From Bryobacterales bacterium (GTDB taxonomy: Bacteria; Acidobacteriota; Terriglobia; Bryobacterales; Bryobacteraceae), in assembly GCA_020852755.1 (NCBI GenBank), contig JADZAF010000106.1, positions 1 through 44,909 on the forward strand: a DNA stretch of 44,909 nucleotides, read 5' to 3'. Positions 1 through 7,996 of this stretch are shown here, piece after piece. The translations under genes were made by a program, and so were the position numbers. The notes beneath the pieces are model-generated. The model was not told the DNA's origin. It did not search any database and saw only the letters and a list, made by a program, of their open reading frames with translations. How positions within the stretch are numbered: the stretch's first letter is position 1; each line of letters opens with the position of its first letter.

Positions 1-57
1 ACACAAACCACCGTCTCCCCGCCCCCAAAGGCTCTCTGCTTGCACTTCCTCCGGTAG

Positions 58-76
58 CCGGTGATCTGCTCACCGG
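58..76 (+). promoter_or_regulatory. Perfect hairpin in the leader of the small secreted protein gene
   Basis: CCGGTGA (58-64) and TCACCGG (70-76) are perfect reverse complements around a 5-nt loop. The hairpin ends about 7 nt before the GGAGG ribosome-binding site of the gene starting at 104. It could stabilise the mRNA 5' end or modulate translation, or be an operator. No T-tract follows it, so it is not a typical terminator. Its function is inferred from position only. Confidence 0.35.
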
Positions 77-103
77 GACGTGAAAAGGAGGACGCATCCA
101 TAT

Positions 104-376
104 ATGAGGACACTTGCCACTTTGATGCTGGGCGCGGGCCTGACGCTGGGCACGGCCCTGGCGCAGACCGACCAGGGGTCGACCTCGAGCGACCAGATGA
201 ACCAGAACCAGGACCAGACCACCACCGAGACGCAGACTCAGACTCAGACCCAGACGACCCGCGACCAGAACCAGGACGAGGACTTCGGCATGCCGGACAC
301 GGCCGCCAACTGGGTGGCCCTGCTGCTGGGCGGCGGAGCCCTGAGCGGCGCCGGCCTGGCTTTGCGGCGCAAGTAA
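104..376 (+). CDS. Small secreted Gln/Thr-rich protein with LPXTA-like C-terminal sorting tail
   Basis: This 90-aa protein starts at the ATG at 104, preceded by AAAGGAGG (about 12 nt away). An upstream in-frame GTG at 80 would add eight charged residues before the signal peptide and is less likely. The N-terminus MRTLATLMLGAGLTLGTALA is a clear Sec signal peptide ending in an AxA-type site. The middle (about residues 22-60) is low complexity, rich in Q, T, D and N, with a TQTQTQTQ tract. The C-terminus has MPDTA, a hydrophobic Gly/Leu-rich stretch and a final LRRK. That is the three-part layout of LPXTG/LPXTA-like sorting signals that occur in acidobacterial exported proteins. A role as a surface-anchored or envelope protein is inferred; the enzyme that would process the tail is not in the window. 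Confidence 0.72.
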   Translation: MRTLATLMLGAGLTLGTALAQTDQGSTSSDQMNQNQDQTTTETQTQTQTQTTRDQNQDEDFGMPDTAANWVALLLGGGALSGAGLALRRK

Positions 377-398
377 CCGGCGGCGCCGTGCACGGTGA

Positions 399-432
399 GG
401 GGCGCGCGGGACTCGCCTGCCGCCCCCTTTCT
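399..432 (+). terminator. Possible intrinsic terminator after the small secreted protein gene
   Basis: GGGGCG (399-404) pairs with CGCCCC (421-426) and is followed by a pyrimidine run CTTTCTTCC. It lies 22 nt after the stop of the secreted protein gene and just before the convergent end of uvrC. The loop is long (16 nt) and the T-tract poor, so the call is weak. Confidence 0.35.
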
Positions 433-434
433 TC

Positions 435-2222
435 CTAACGGCTCTCCTTGATGCGCCGCGCGGCCGCCCGGCCCACCACTCCGGCCAGTTCCTCTTCCGA
501 AGCGCCGCGCACCTGTTCCAGGCTGCCGAAACGGCGCAGTAGTTTTTGCACGGTCTTTTCTCCCACCCCGTGGATCTGCACCAGCTCCGAGGTGAGCTGC
601 CGGGCATTGCGCCGCGTCCGGTGAAAGGTCACGGCGAAGCGGTGGGCTTCGTCCCGAATCGACTGCACCAGGTGCAGGATGGGCGAGTAGCGGTCCAGCA
701 CCACCGGCTCGTTCTCCTGGCCCAGCACGTAGATGATCTCCTCCCGCTTGGCGATGGAGGCCAGCGGCTGGTTGATGATGCCCAGCGATTCCAGCGCCCC
801 GGCGGCGGCGTGCAGCTGCCCGATCCCGCCGTCCACCAGCACCAGGCCGGGCATCGACCCGCCTTCCTGCTGCACGCGCTGGTAGCGGCGCGAGATCACC
901 TCGCGCATGCTGGCGAAATCGTCGTTGCCCTCCACCTCGCGGATGATGAACTTGCGGTAGTCCGACTTCTTCATGCGGCCGTCTTCCCACACCACCATGC
1001 TGGCCACCTTGTCCGATCCCTGAGTGTGCGAGATGTCGAAGCACTCGATGCGCCGGGGCGGATCGGGCAGGCCGAGGCTGTCCATGACGGCTTCCTGAAT
1101 GGCCCTGGACGTGGGCTTGAGGACGCGGAAGCGCTGGTCGAAGCTGTTGCGGGCGTTGGCGGCCACCAGGTCGAGCAGGGCCTTCTTCTGACCCCGCTGC
1201 GGGGTGTGGATTTCGACCTTATGCCCGCGCCGCTCCGAAAGCAATTCCTCCAGCGCGGCCCGGTCCTCGAAATCCTCCGGCACGTGGATCACGGCGGGGA
1301 TGTACTGCTGGTCCAGGTACATCTGGGTCAGCAGGGAGGAGAGGAAGGCGGGCGGGTCGAACTCGGCCTGGTCCTCCCAGAAGAACTCGCGGCGGTCCAC
1401 GATACGGCCGCTGCGCAAGTGGAACAGGTTGACGGCCAGCAGGGGCGGCTCGGCGTAGAGGCCGAAGATGTCGGTGTCGTCGCCCTTGGCGGCGGCCATC
1501 TTCTGGCGCTCGTCCAGCTCCTCCACGGTGGACAGCAGGTCGCGCAGGGAAGCGGCCTCTTCGAAGCGCATTTCGGCGGAAGCGGCGGCGATGCGGGCGC
1601 GCAGCTCGGAGGCGAGCTCCGTGTGGCGGCCCTCCAGGAACTGGCGCACGTTGCGCACCGCCCGGGCGTACTCTTCCTCCGTGGTGAGGCCTTCCACGCA
1701 GGGGCCCAGACAGCGGTGGATGTGGTACTGCAGGCAGGGCTTGGGATGGAAGCGGGTCAGGTCCACCTTGCAGGAGGGAATCAGGAAGTGGCGGTGGATG
1801 AAATGCACCAGGCGGTGGGCCAGGTTGCCGGGAAAATAGGGCCCGTAGTAGGTGGAGCCGTCCTTGCGCAGCCGCCGCGTGACGTAGACGCGCGGGTACT
1901 TCTCGCCGGTGAGCTTGATGTAGGGATAGGTCTTGTCGTCGCGCAGCAGCACGTTGAAGCGCGGCTTCCACTGCTTGATCAGATTGTTTTCGAGGGCCAG
2001 GGCCTCCTTCTCGTTGTCCACCAGGATGTAGTGGATGTCGCGGGCATCGGCAATCAGGGTGCCGGTTTTGGCCTCCGCCAGGCGGTCGTCCGAAAAGTAG
2101 CTGCGCACGCGCTGGCGCAGCAGCTTGGCCTTGCCGACGTAGATCACCTTCCCGCCGGCGTCCTTGAAGAGGTACACACCAGGGGCCAGAGGCAGTTGGG
2201 CGGCTTTGTCCCGGAGTTCCAT
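435..2222 (-). CDS. uvrC: UvrABC excinuclease subunit C
   Basis: UvrC makes the 3' and 5' incisions around DNA lesions in bacterial nucleotide excision repair together with UvrA and UvrB. The 595-aa product has the usual full length. The N-terminal GIY-YIG nuclease domain is visible as APGVYLF and VIYVGKAKLLRQRVRSYF. A UVR motif region (MRFEEAASLRDLLSTVEEL, about residues 215-235) would contact UvrB. The RNase H-like endonuclease half follows (IECFDISHTQG, LVLVDGGIGQL), then a C-terminal helix-hairpin-helix (IHGVGEKTVQKLLRRFGS). The start ATG at 2222 lies only 17 nt from the divergent start at 2240, and no Shine-Dalgarno sequence precedes it. The gene appears intact. Confidence 0.97.
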   Translation of the reverse strand: MELRDKAAQLPLAPGVYLFKDAGGKVIYVGKAKLLRQRVRSYFSDDRLAEAKTGTLIADARDIHYILVDNEKEALALENNLIKQWKPRFNVLLRDDKTYPYIKLTGEKYPRVYVTRRLRKDGSTYYGPYFPGNLAHRLVHFIHRHFLIPSCKVDLTRFHPKPCLQYHIHRCLGPCVEGLTTEEEYARAVRNVRQFLEGRHTELASELRARIAAASAEMRFEEAASLRDLLSTVEELDERQKMAAAKGDDTDIFGLYAEPPLLAVNLFHLRSGRIVDRREFFWEDQAEFDPPAFLSSLLTQMYLDQQYIPAVIHVPEDFEDRAALEELLSERRGHKVEIHTPQRGQKKALLDLVAANARNSFDQRFRVLKPTSRAIQEAVMDSLGLPDPPRRIECFDISHTQGSDKVASMVVWEDGRMKKSDYRKFIIREVEGNDDFASMREVISRRYQRVQQEGGSMPGLVLVDGGIGQLHAAAGALESLGIINQPLASIAKREEIIYVLGQENEPVVLDRYSPILHLVQSIRDEAHRFAVTFHRTRRNARQLTSELVQIHGVGEKTVQKLLRRFGSLEQVRGASEEELAGVVGRAAARRIKESR

Positions 2223-2239
2223 GGGGGGATAATTTAATT

Positions 2240-2665
2240 ATGTCACGCTGCTTGCTATCGCTGATCCTGTGCGGATTTGCAGCCGTGTCAGCGGCCCGGG
2301 GGGAGGAGCAGCGCCCGGCGGAGGAGAAGCCTCCCGTAGAGCAGGCGCCGCCCGAAGAGGACGAGAACCTGACGGTCCGCCAGTACACCTTCAATCCGCT
2401 GCAGGCGGCCAAGGAGCTGCAGGTGGGCAAGTACTACCTGAAGAAAGGCAGCCTGCGCGCCGCGGCCATGCGGTTCGAGGAGGCCACGCGCTGGGACGCC
2501 AACCTGGCGGAGGCCTACCTCCGGCTGGGCGAGGTGCGGGAAAGGCAGAAGGATATGCGCGCCGCCCGGGAGGCCTACGCCAGGTATTTGCAGCTGGCGC
2601 CGGATGCGAAGGACGCCGCGGAGATCCGCAAGAAGCTGGGCAGGAACAAGGACGCTTCCAAGTAG
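2240..2665 (+). CDS. Exported TPR-repeat protein
   Basis: This 141-aa protein has an N-terminal signal peptide (MSRCLLSLILCGFAAVSAARG), a Pro/Glu-rich linker (about residues 22-45) and two to three TPR-like helices (AAKELQVGKYYLKKGSLRAA; LAEAYLRLGEVRERQKDMRA; AREAYARYLQLAPDAKDAAE). TPRs are protein-interaction scaffolds, so a periplasmic assembly or adaptor role is plausible, perhaps like BamD-type lipoproteins, although no lipobox cysteine is seen. A GGGGGG run 11 nt before the ATG may serve as ribosome-binding site. It is divergent from uvrC and ends 10 nt before the cca start, so it is probably co-transcribed with cca. The specific function is unknown. Confidence 0.85.
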   Translation: MSRCLLSLILCGFAAVSAARGEEQRPAEEKPPVEQAPPEEDENLTVRQYTFNPLQAAKELQVGKYYLKKGSLRAAAMRFEEATRWDANLAEAYLRLGEVRERQKDMRAAREAYARYLQLAPDAKDAAEIRKKLGRNKDASK

Positions 2666-2675
2666 ACGGCCACCC

Positions 2676-3992
2676 ATGACCGGCGCTGACCTGGCGGGGA
2701 AGATCGCACGGAAGCTGCGCGCGGAGGGACACCAGGCCTGGCTGGTAGGGGGAGCGGTGCGCGACCGGCTGCTGCACCGGCCGGCCAAGGACTGGGACGT
2801 GGCCACGGACGCGCGCCCGGAGCGCATCCTGCAGTTGTTTCCCGGATCGGGCCAGGTGGGGGCACATTTCGGCGTGGTGCTGGTTCGCGAGAACGGCGCG
2901 CAGGTGGAGGTCGCCACCTTCCGCAGCGACCATGCCTATGCCGACGGGCGGCGCCCGGTCAGCGTGCGCTTCGAGGACGACCCGGAAGCGGACGTGCGGC
3001 GGCGCGACTTCACTATCAACGCCCTTCTGGAGGACCCGGACACGCACGAGGTGGTGGATTTCGTGGACGGCCAGGCGGACCTGGAACGCGGGGTGGTCCG
3101 GGCCATCGGCGATCCCGAGATGCGCTTCCGTGAGGACCACCTGCGGCTGCTGCGGGCGGTGCGGTTCGCGGCCCGCCTGGGGTTCGAGATCGAGCCGCAG
3201 ACGATGGAAGCCATACGGCGGCTGCACCCGCTGATCCGGACGGTGTCGGCCGAGCGGGTCCGGGACGAGCTGCTGCGCATCCTGACCGAAGGCGGGGCGC
3301 GGCGCGGGTTCGAACTGCTGGACCGTACCGGCCTGCTGCTGGAGATCCTGCCGGAGGTGAAAGCCATGCAGGGCGTGGAGCAGCCGCCCGAGTTCCACCC
3401 GGAAGGCGACGTCTGGACGCACACCCTGCTCATGCTGGAGAACCTGCGGGAGCCGAGCCCGGCGCTGGCGCTGGGAGCCCTGCTGCACGACGTCGGCAAG
3501 CCCAGGACCTTCCGGAGGGCGGAGCGCATCCGCTTCGACGGGCACGTGGAGGAAGGCCTGCGGATGGCGCAGGACATTCTGGCGCGGCTGCGGTTTTCGG
3601 GAGAGGACACGCGGCAGGTCCTGGCCCTGATCGCCAACCATATGCGCTTCATGGATGCGCCCCGGATGAAGGAGAGCACCCTGAAACGCTTCCTCCGGCT
3701 GGAACGGTTCGAGGAGCATCTGGAGCTGCACCGGCTGGATTGCATGGCCAGCCACGGGGAACTGGAGAACTATCAGTACGTGCGGGGGAAGGTGGAGGAA
3801 CTGCCGCCGGAGCAGATTCGCCCCAGGCCGTTGGTGACGGGGCGGGATCTGATCGAAGCGGGCTACCAGCCGGGCCCGGCTTTCAAGGAGATCCTGGCGG
3901 CCGTGGAGGATATGCAGCTGGAAGGAGAGCTAAGCACGCGGGACCAGGCGCTGGACTGGGTGCGGGCGCGATTCACGACGGCCGGTAGCTGA
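2676..3992 (+). CDS. cca: CCA tRNA nucleotidyltransferase / poly(A) polymerase family protein with HD domain
   Basis: This class II nucleotidyltransferase would add or repair the 3' CCA of tRNAs. The 438-aa reading frame starts at ATG 2676, 10 nt after the TPR gene; a longer open frame from 2604 overlaps that gene and is rejected. Family motifs are in order: LVGGAVRDRLL and the metal-binding DWDVATDA near the N-terminus, the RRRDFTINALL region, DPEMRFREDHLRLLRAVRFA (RNA/nucleotide-binding signature) and a downstream HD domain (LGALLHDVGKP) with a further conserved His. The HD domain suggests extra phosphohydrolase activity as in some bacterial CCA enzymes. A poly(A) polymerase role cannot be excluded by eye. 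The 3' end overlaps the convergent 45-aa membrane protein gene by 20 nt. Confidence 0.93.
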   Translation: MTGADLAGKIARKLRAEGHQAWLVGGAVRDRLLHRPAKDWDVATDARPERILQLFPGSGQVGAHFGVVLVRENGAQVEVATFRSDHAYADGRRPVSVRFEDDPEADVRRRDFTINALLEDPDTHEVVDFVDGQADLERGVVRAIGDPEMRFREDHLRLLRAVRFAARLGFEIEPQTMEAIRRLHPLIRTVSAERVRDELLRILTEGGARRGFELLDRTGLLLEILPEVKAMQGVEQPPEFHPEGDVWTHTLLMLENLREPSPALALGALLHDVGKPRTFRRAERIRFDGHVEEGLRMAQDILARLRFSGEDTRQVLALIANHMRFMDAPRMKESTLKRFLRLERFEEHLELHRLDCMASHGELENYQYVRGKVEELPPEQIRPRPLVTGRDLIEAGYQPGPAFKEILAAVEDMQLEGELSTRDQALDWVRARFTTAGS

Positions 3993-4110
3993 AGACCATG
4001 TAGAGGACCACGGCCACGATCGAGAAGATGGCCGAGGCGGCCACGAACTCCAGCCAGATAATGCGCCTCTCTTCGGGATCCGGCAACTCTCTGCGCGACG
4101 AAGGCCGCAT
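3973..4110 (-). CDS. 45-aa single-pass membrane protein
   Basis: This small frame encodes 45 residues beginning MRPSSRRELPDPEERR, followed by one strongly hydrophobic helix (about residues 18-42, including AASAIFSIVAVVLYMVF) and a short SYRPS tail. The start ATG at 4110 has a good ribosome-binding site (AGGGGGA about 7 nt upstream). Charge distribution predicts a cytoplasmic N-terminus. It lies downstream of the FHA/transglycosylase gene on the same strand (89-nt gap) and overlaps the convergent 3' end of cca by 20 nt. Family is not recognised. The RBS and membrane topology argue that it is a real gene despite its size. Confidence 0.6.
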   Translation of the reverse strand: MRPSSRRELPDPEERRIIWLEFVAASAIFSIVAVVLYMVFSYRPS

Positions 4111-4199
4111 GGGGCGTCCCCCTGGCGAAATATCATAGCTGAAAGCGCGCGGCGGGGGAAGGGGCGGAAAAAAGGGGACAGAGGGGTTTATTCGATTCC

Positions 4200-5636
4200 T
4201 CAGAAGCCGAGGCGCTGGGGGTTGCGGCCGATGATGATGGCGGCGAAGATCTTGGGGACATACTCGCGGGTTTCGGGGGGCAGGGCGCGGGCACGGTAGA
4301 GGTACCAGAAATTGCGCTGCTTGATGGGGTCCTGAACGGTCTTGGCGACCGCCTGTTTCACCCGGGTGGGGCCCAGGTTGTAGGCCGCCAGGGCCAGCAT
4401 CACGGAGCTGCCGGCGCCGAAATCCAGGATCAGGCTGCGCAGGTAGCGGCAGGCGGCGCGGGTGGACTTGGCGAGGTCGTGGCGCTCGTCCACCGCGCCG
4501 TCCACGCGCAGGCCGTGGGCCTTGGCGGTGGCCGGAGTGAATTGCCAGGGCCCGGCGGCCCCGGCGGCGCTGGTCTGGTTGGCGGCGAAGGCGCTTTCGA
4601 CCAGCGGGAGATAGGCGAAATCGGGCGGCAGCCTCTCCTCTTCGAGCACCCGCCGCATCGTCTCCAGCTGGCCCTTGGCCTGGCCGAGGGCGCGCGCGAT
4701 CAGCGCCCGGTCCGGGCCCTGGTACTGCTGGATGTAGTAATTGACGCGCTCGGTGAATTCGGGCGGCACGCTGTAGGCCTCGGCGCCGAACTCCACCATC
4801 AGGGTGCGGATCTCCTGGGTCACGAAAGCCTCGGGCTCGCGCACGCCCAGGCGGAACAGAAGGTTGCGGCGCAGCCCCTCGGCCTGTTCCTGGTAGGCGG
4901 CGAGCTGGGCGATCAGGCGGTCGGTTTCCTCCGGGCCGGCCTGCCCCGCTTCCAGGCGCTTCTCGATTCCCCGGATCAACTGGTCGATGGAGGTCTTCTC
5001 GCGTTTCAGCCGCGAGATGCGCACGAAGCCGTAGGACGTGGTCAGCACCAGCGCGGCGGCCAGGGCGTAGATTACCAGGCGGGAGCGGCGGCGGCTGATC
5101 CGCAAAGCGCTGTTGAGGGCATCGCGCATCAGCAGCATGGTCTGTCCGCCGGCGCCCTCGGCGCGGGCCTGGCGGGCGCGCTGCACGGCATCGGTGAGCA
5201 GGTCGTCGTGCTCCCGGGCGGGGGCCGCGGACGCGGAAACCGGGGCGGACGGGACAGCGCCCTTGGGCGCCACCAGGGTACGGTCCAGCTCCGCCGGGGC
5301 TTCCTCTTCTCTCAAGAGGACGAATTCGGGGCCGTCGCGTCCCAACTGCAGGACGGCGTGGGGGTGCAGTTCGGCGCTGGCGACCGGCTCGCCGTCCAGG
5401 TAGGTTCCGTTGGTGCTGCCCAGGTCGCGAACCCGGCAGGCGGCGCCCTCCCTGGCGATTTCGAGGTGGTTTTGGGAGACCACCGCGGCCTGCGGACCCT
5501 GGATGACGATGTCGTTGTCCCGGCTGCGCCCGATGCGGGTGACGCCTTCGGAGATCAGGTAGCGGGTTCCGGCCAGGGGACCCGAGCGGGAAACCAGCCA
5601 GGTCTTCGTTCCCGGACCTGCGTTCGTGCCTGGCAT
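4200..5636 (-). CDS. FHA-domain / membrane-anchored lytic transglycosylase (SLT) fusion
   Basis: The 478-aa product has three parts. Residues about 12-108 are a forkhead-associated domain with the phosphothreonine-binding signature GRSRDNDIVI, SQNHLEI and DLGSTNGTYLDG. After a Pro/Ala-rich linker comes one transmembrane helix (about 187-204), preceded by SRRRSR so that the FHA side is cytoplasmic. Then come a coiled-coil stretch (about 207-260) and a C-terminal lysozyme-like transglycosylase domain: LPLVESAF with the expected catalytic Glu347, GAAGPWQFTP and LALAAYNLGP, as in the MltD/Slt group. It should cleave peptidoglycan glycan strands in the periplasm under control of a cytoplasmic phosphothreonine partner. 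A TGTATACT extended -10-like element lies 12-20 nt before the ATG. Alanine racemase is 53 nt upstream on the same strand. Confidence 0.9.
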   Translation of the reverse strand: MPGTNAGPGTKTWLVSRSGPLAGTRYLISEGVTRIGRSRDNDIVIQGPQAAVVSQNHLEIAREGAACRVRDLGSTNGTYLDGEPVASAELHPHAVLQLGRDGPEFVLLREEEAPAELDRTLVAPKGAVPSAPVSASAAPAREHDDLLTDAVQRARQARAEGAGGQTMLLMRDALNSALRISRRRSRLVIYALAAALVLTTSYGFVRISRLKREKTSIDQLIRGIEKRLEAGQAGPEETDRLIAQLAAYQEQAEGLRRNLLFRLGVREPEAFVTQEIRTLMVEFGAEAYSVPPEFTERVNYYIQQYQGPDRALIARALGQAKGQLETMRRVLEEERLPPDFAYLPLVESAFAANQTSAAGAAGPWQFTPATAKAHGLRVDGAVDERHDLAKSTRAACRYLRSLILDFGAGSSVMLALAAYNLGPTRVKQAVAKTVQDPIKQRNFWYLYRARALPPETREYVPKIFAAIIIGRNPQRLGF

Positions 5637-5689
5637 GGCTTCAGTTCAGTATACACACCGGGTTGCACCCTGCCGGACGGCCCCGGGGC

Positions 5690-6820
5690 TCAGACGTAGA
5701 CGCGCCGGACGCGGGCGCTGATGCCGCAGAGGATGTTGTAGGAGATGGTGCCGGCCAGTTTGGCGATCTGCTGGGCGTCCAGGGAAACGTCGCCCTCCCG
5801 GCCCAGCAGGGTGACCTCGTCGCCGGCCTTCAAGTGCCCCGCCTGGCTCAGGTCCACGGTGGTCAGATCCATGGCCACGGTGCCCAGGATGGGAGCCAGC
5901 TTGCCCCCGGCGATCACCTTTCCACGGTTGGAGAGCCGGTGGAAGATGCCGTCGGCATACCCCGCCGCCAGGATGCCCACCCGCACCGGGTACGGGGCGC
6001 GCCAGCTGCCTCCGTAGCCGACCAGCGCGCCTTCGGGCAGGTCCTTGACGAGCAGGATTCGGGCCTTCCAGGTGAGGGCGGGCCGGACGTCAAGCACCCG
6101 CGCGGGGGCCTGGCCGCGGGGCGGGGAGACGTACCCGTAGATGGCGTGGCCGGGCCGCACCATGCTGTGCCAGCTTTCGCGGCGCCCGTAGGCCAGGGCG
6201 TTCGTGCTGGCCATGTGGACAAGGGGCACGCGGATGCCGGCGTCACGGAAGGCCCGGCAGCAGCACTCGAACAAAGCGCACTGCTCTCCGGTCTGCGGGG
6301 AGGTGTGGTCGGCCGCGGAGGCCAGGTGCGTCATGAGGCCTTCCAGGCGGGCGTGGCGGGCGGCGTGGACGGCTTCGAGGATGGCGGCGTGGGGATCGCG
6401 GACGCCCAGCCGGGAGAGGCCGGTGTCGATCTTCAAATGATACGGCAGGGCGTCGCCGGACGTGCGGCAGTAGCCGTCGAGCTCCCCCAGTTCTTCGAGC
6501 GAATGGATCGCGGGGGTGAGGGCGTACTCGCCCAGGGCCGGGTATTCGCAGCGCAGGCAGCCGCCCATGACCAGGATGCGGGCGCGTATGCCCGCATTGC
6601 GCAGGACCACGCCTTCGTCCACCGAGCTGACGGCCAGCCAGCGGGCTCCTTCACCTTCCAGCACCCGGGATACTTCGACGGCCCCGTGCCCATAGGCGTC
6701 GGCCTTGACCACGCCGAGGACTTCGACATGGCCGCCGACCGCCTGCCGGACGGCGCGGTAATTGGCGGCGATTTGCGCCCGGGAAATTTCCACGTGGGAG
6801 CGGAAGTGCGGACCGGCCAC
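5690..6820 (-). CDS. alr: Alanine racemase
   Basis: This PLP enzyme interconverts L- and D-alanine for peptidoglycan synthesis. The 376-aa length is normal. VVKADAYGHG near residue 40 contains the PLP-binding Lys; the IDTGLSRLG segment and MVRPGHAIYGY (with the Tyr side of the active site) are also present. The C-terminal beta domain has AMDLTTVDL and a GDEVTLLG motif. The annotated start is a GTG at 6820 preceded by AGGGGT. A GATAAT box lies only about 8 nt before it, so the message may be nearly leaderless. The gene precedes the FHA/transglycosylase gene on the same strand, so both may act in cell-wall metabolism. Confidence 0.94.
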   Translation of the reverse strand: MAGPHFRSHVEISRAQIAANYRAVRQAVGGHVEVLGVVKADAYGHGAVEVSRVLEGEGARWLAVSSVDEGVVLRNAGIRARILVMGGCLRCEYPALGEYALTPAIHSLEELGELDGYCRTSGDALPYHLKIDTGLSRLGVRDPHAAILEAVHAARHARLEGLMTHLASAADHTSPQTGEQCALFECCCRAFRDAGIRVPLVHMASTNALAYGRRESWHSMVRPGHAIYGYVSPPRGQAPARVLDVRPALTWKARILLVKDLPEGALVGYGGSWRAPYPVRVGILAAGYADGIFHRLSNRGKVIAGGKLAPILGTVAMDLTTVDLSQAGHLKAGDEVTLLGREGDVSLDAQQIAKLAGTISYNILCGISARVRRVYV

Positions 6821-6954
6821 ACCCCTATTATCGCGAAAGGCCGAAACACGGCGGCATCACCGGAAACCACTGCCTCCGGCCGCGGCTCGATACGCACGGA
6901 TTCGCCTTTCTGCTCCGCGCGCCGGTGAAGAAGGCCGGTTCCCCTGCACGGGTA

Positions 6955-7995
6955 TCAGGCGACGCGATATTTCTGAACGGCCTTTTCGTCCAGGGTGACG
7001 CCCAGGCCGGGCTTCTGCGGCACCCGGTAGACGCCGCGCTCCAGCGTGAACGGCTCGATCACCACATCGTCTTCGGCGATGTGGGTGAGGCTGATGGTGT
7101 ACTCGATGCGCGGCATCGCCGCCGCCATGTGCGCCTGGAAGACCTGGGAGATGCCGGTGAACAGGCCGTTCTCCACCCACAGCGTCTGGCCGGTGAACGC
7201 GGCCAGCTCGGCTTTGGCCGCCAGGGCGGGCCCCCACTGCCAGTCCTCCACCACGAACGCGTCGCAGATGGACTCCAGCAGGAAGGCGCGGATGTCCACC
7301 GCCTCCCAGTGCACGGCCAGGCGCAGGCCCAGCTTCCTGCGGATCTCGCGGTAGCCGACGATGTCTTCGTGCGCGATGGGCTGCTCGAACCCCTTCACCT
7401 GGGGAAAACGCTCCAGCGCGTCGGCCACGGCCAGGGCCTTGCCGGCCGAGCCGAAGGATCCGTTGGCGTCGTAGCAGATCTCGTAGTCGTCGGGAATGAA
7501 CTTGGCGAGCGCTTCCATCTGGGCGACCGGGTCCTCGTAGGGACGCGCCTTGATCTTGTGGATCCGGTACCCGAGTTCAAGCCCGCGCCGGGTTTCGGCC
7601 GCCAGCAGCTCGGGGCGGAAGCAGTGGCTCCACCAGATCTGCTGGATCGTGGGGCGGGGCGAGGAGGAGAGCAGCCGGCAGATGGGCACGCCGGCGGCCT
7701 GGCCCGCCAGATCGTAGACGGCCATCTGCACTCCGTTTCCGAATGAGGCGTCGTGCAGCAGGCTCCAGATGGAGCGGCCCTTCAGAGCTTCCAGCCGCGG
7801 CCGCGGGTCGGCCGTGGCTTCGCCCACGCCTGTCAGCCCGGCGTCGGTGTGGATGCGGACCAGCCAGGGCGTGTAGGCCGGACGGTCGGCGTTCTCGCGC
7901 CGGTAGTTCTCCAGCATGTTCTCGCGGACGCGCGGGTGATAGGGCAGGCGGAGACCCATGCCTTCCGCGCGGGTGATCCTGATGTCACTGGGCAT
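6955..7995 (-). CDS. Enolase-superfamily protein (mandelate racemase/muconate lactonizing type), cytoplasmic
   Basis: This is a 346-aa (beta/alpha)8-barrel protein of the mandelate racemase/muconate lactonizing subgroup, which abstracts a proton alpha to a carboxylate. Visible elements are the KxK-type strand (IHKIKARPYED), first metal ligand in CYDANGSFG, second in GFEQPIAHED, and a third-ligand strand reading LAVHWEAVD, where W-E replaces the usual D-E. At the seventh strand it has WVENGLFTG rather than a catalytic His-containing motif. It has no signal peptide and starts with ATG 7995 behind GGAGGAG. It is 1 nt from the upstream paralog (7997-9112), to which it is clearly similar. The substrate is unknown, probably a sugar acid; racemase, epimerase or dehydratase are all possible. 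Confidence 0.85.
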   Translation of the reverse strand: MPSDIRITRAEGMGLRLPYHPRVRENMLENYRRENADRPAYTPWLVRIHTDAGLTGVGEATADPRPRLEALKGRSIWSLLHDASFGNGVQMAVYDLAGQAAGVPICRLLSSSPRPTIQQIWWSHCFRPELLAAETRRGLELGYRIHKIKARPYEDPVAQMEALAKFIPDDYEICYDANGSFGSAGKALAVADALERFPQVKGFEQPIAHEDIVGYREIRRKLGLRLAVHWEAVDIRAFLLESICDAFVVEDWQWGPALAAKAELAAFTGQTLWVENGLFTGISQVFQAHMAAAMPRIEYTISLTHIAEDDVVIEPFTLERGVYRVPQKPGLGVTLDEKAVQKYRVA

Positions 7996-7996
7996 C

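Noticed and set aside
232-258. CAGACT tandem repeat as a possible phase-variable tract
   Set aside because: The units are six-base and in frame (TQ repeats), so copy changes would not shift the frame.
2391-3755. 454-codon minus-strand open frame
   Set aside because: It is antisense to the TPR gene and cca and has a composition typical of shadows.
4165-4190. AAAAAAGGGGACAGAGG, resembling a REP-like intergenic element
   Set aside because: Only one partial occurrence and no palindromic partner in the window; too short to call.
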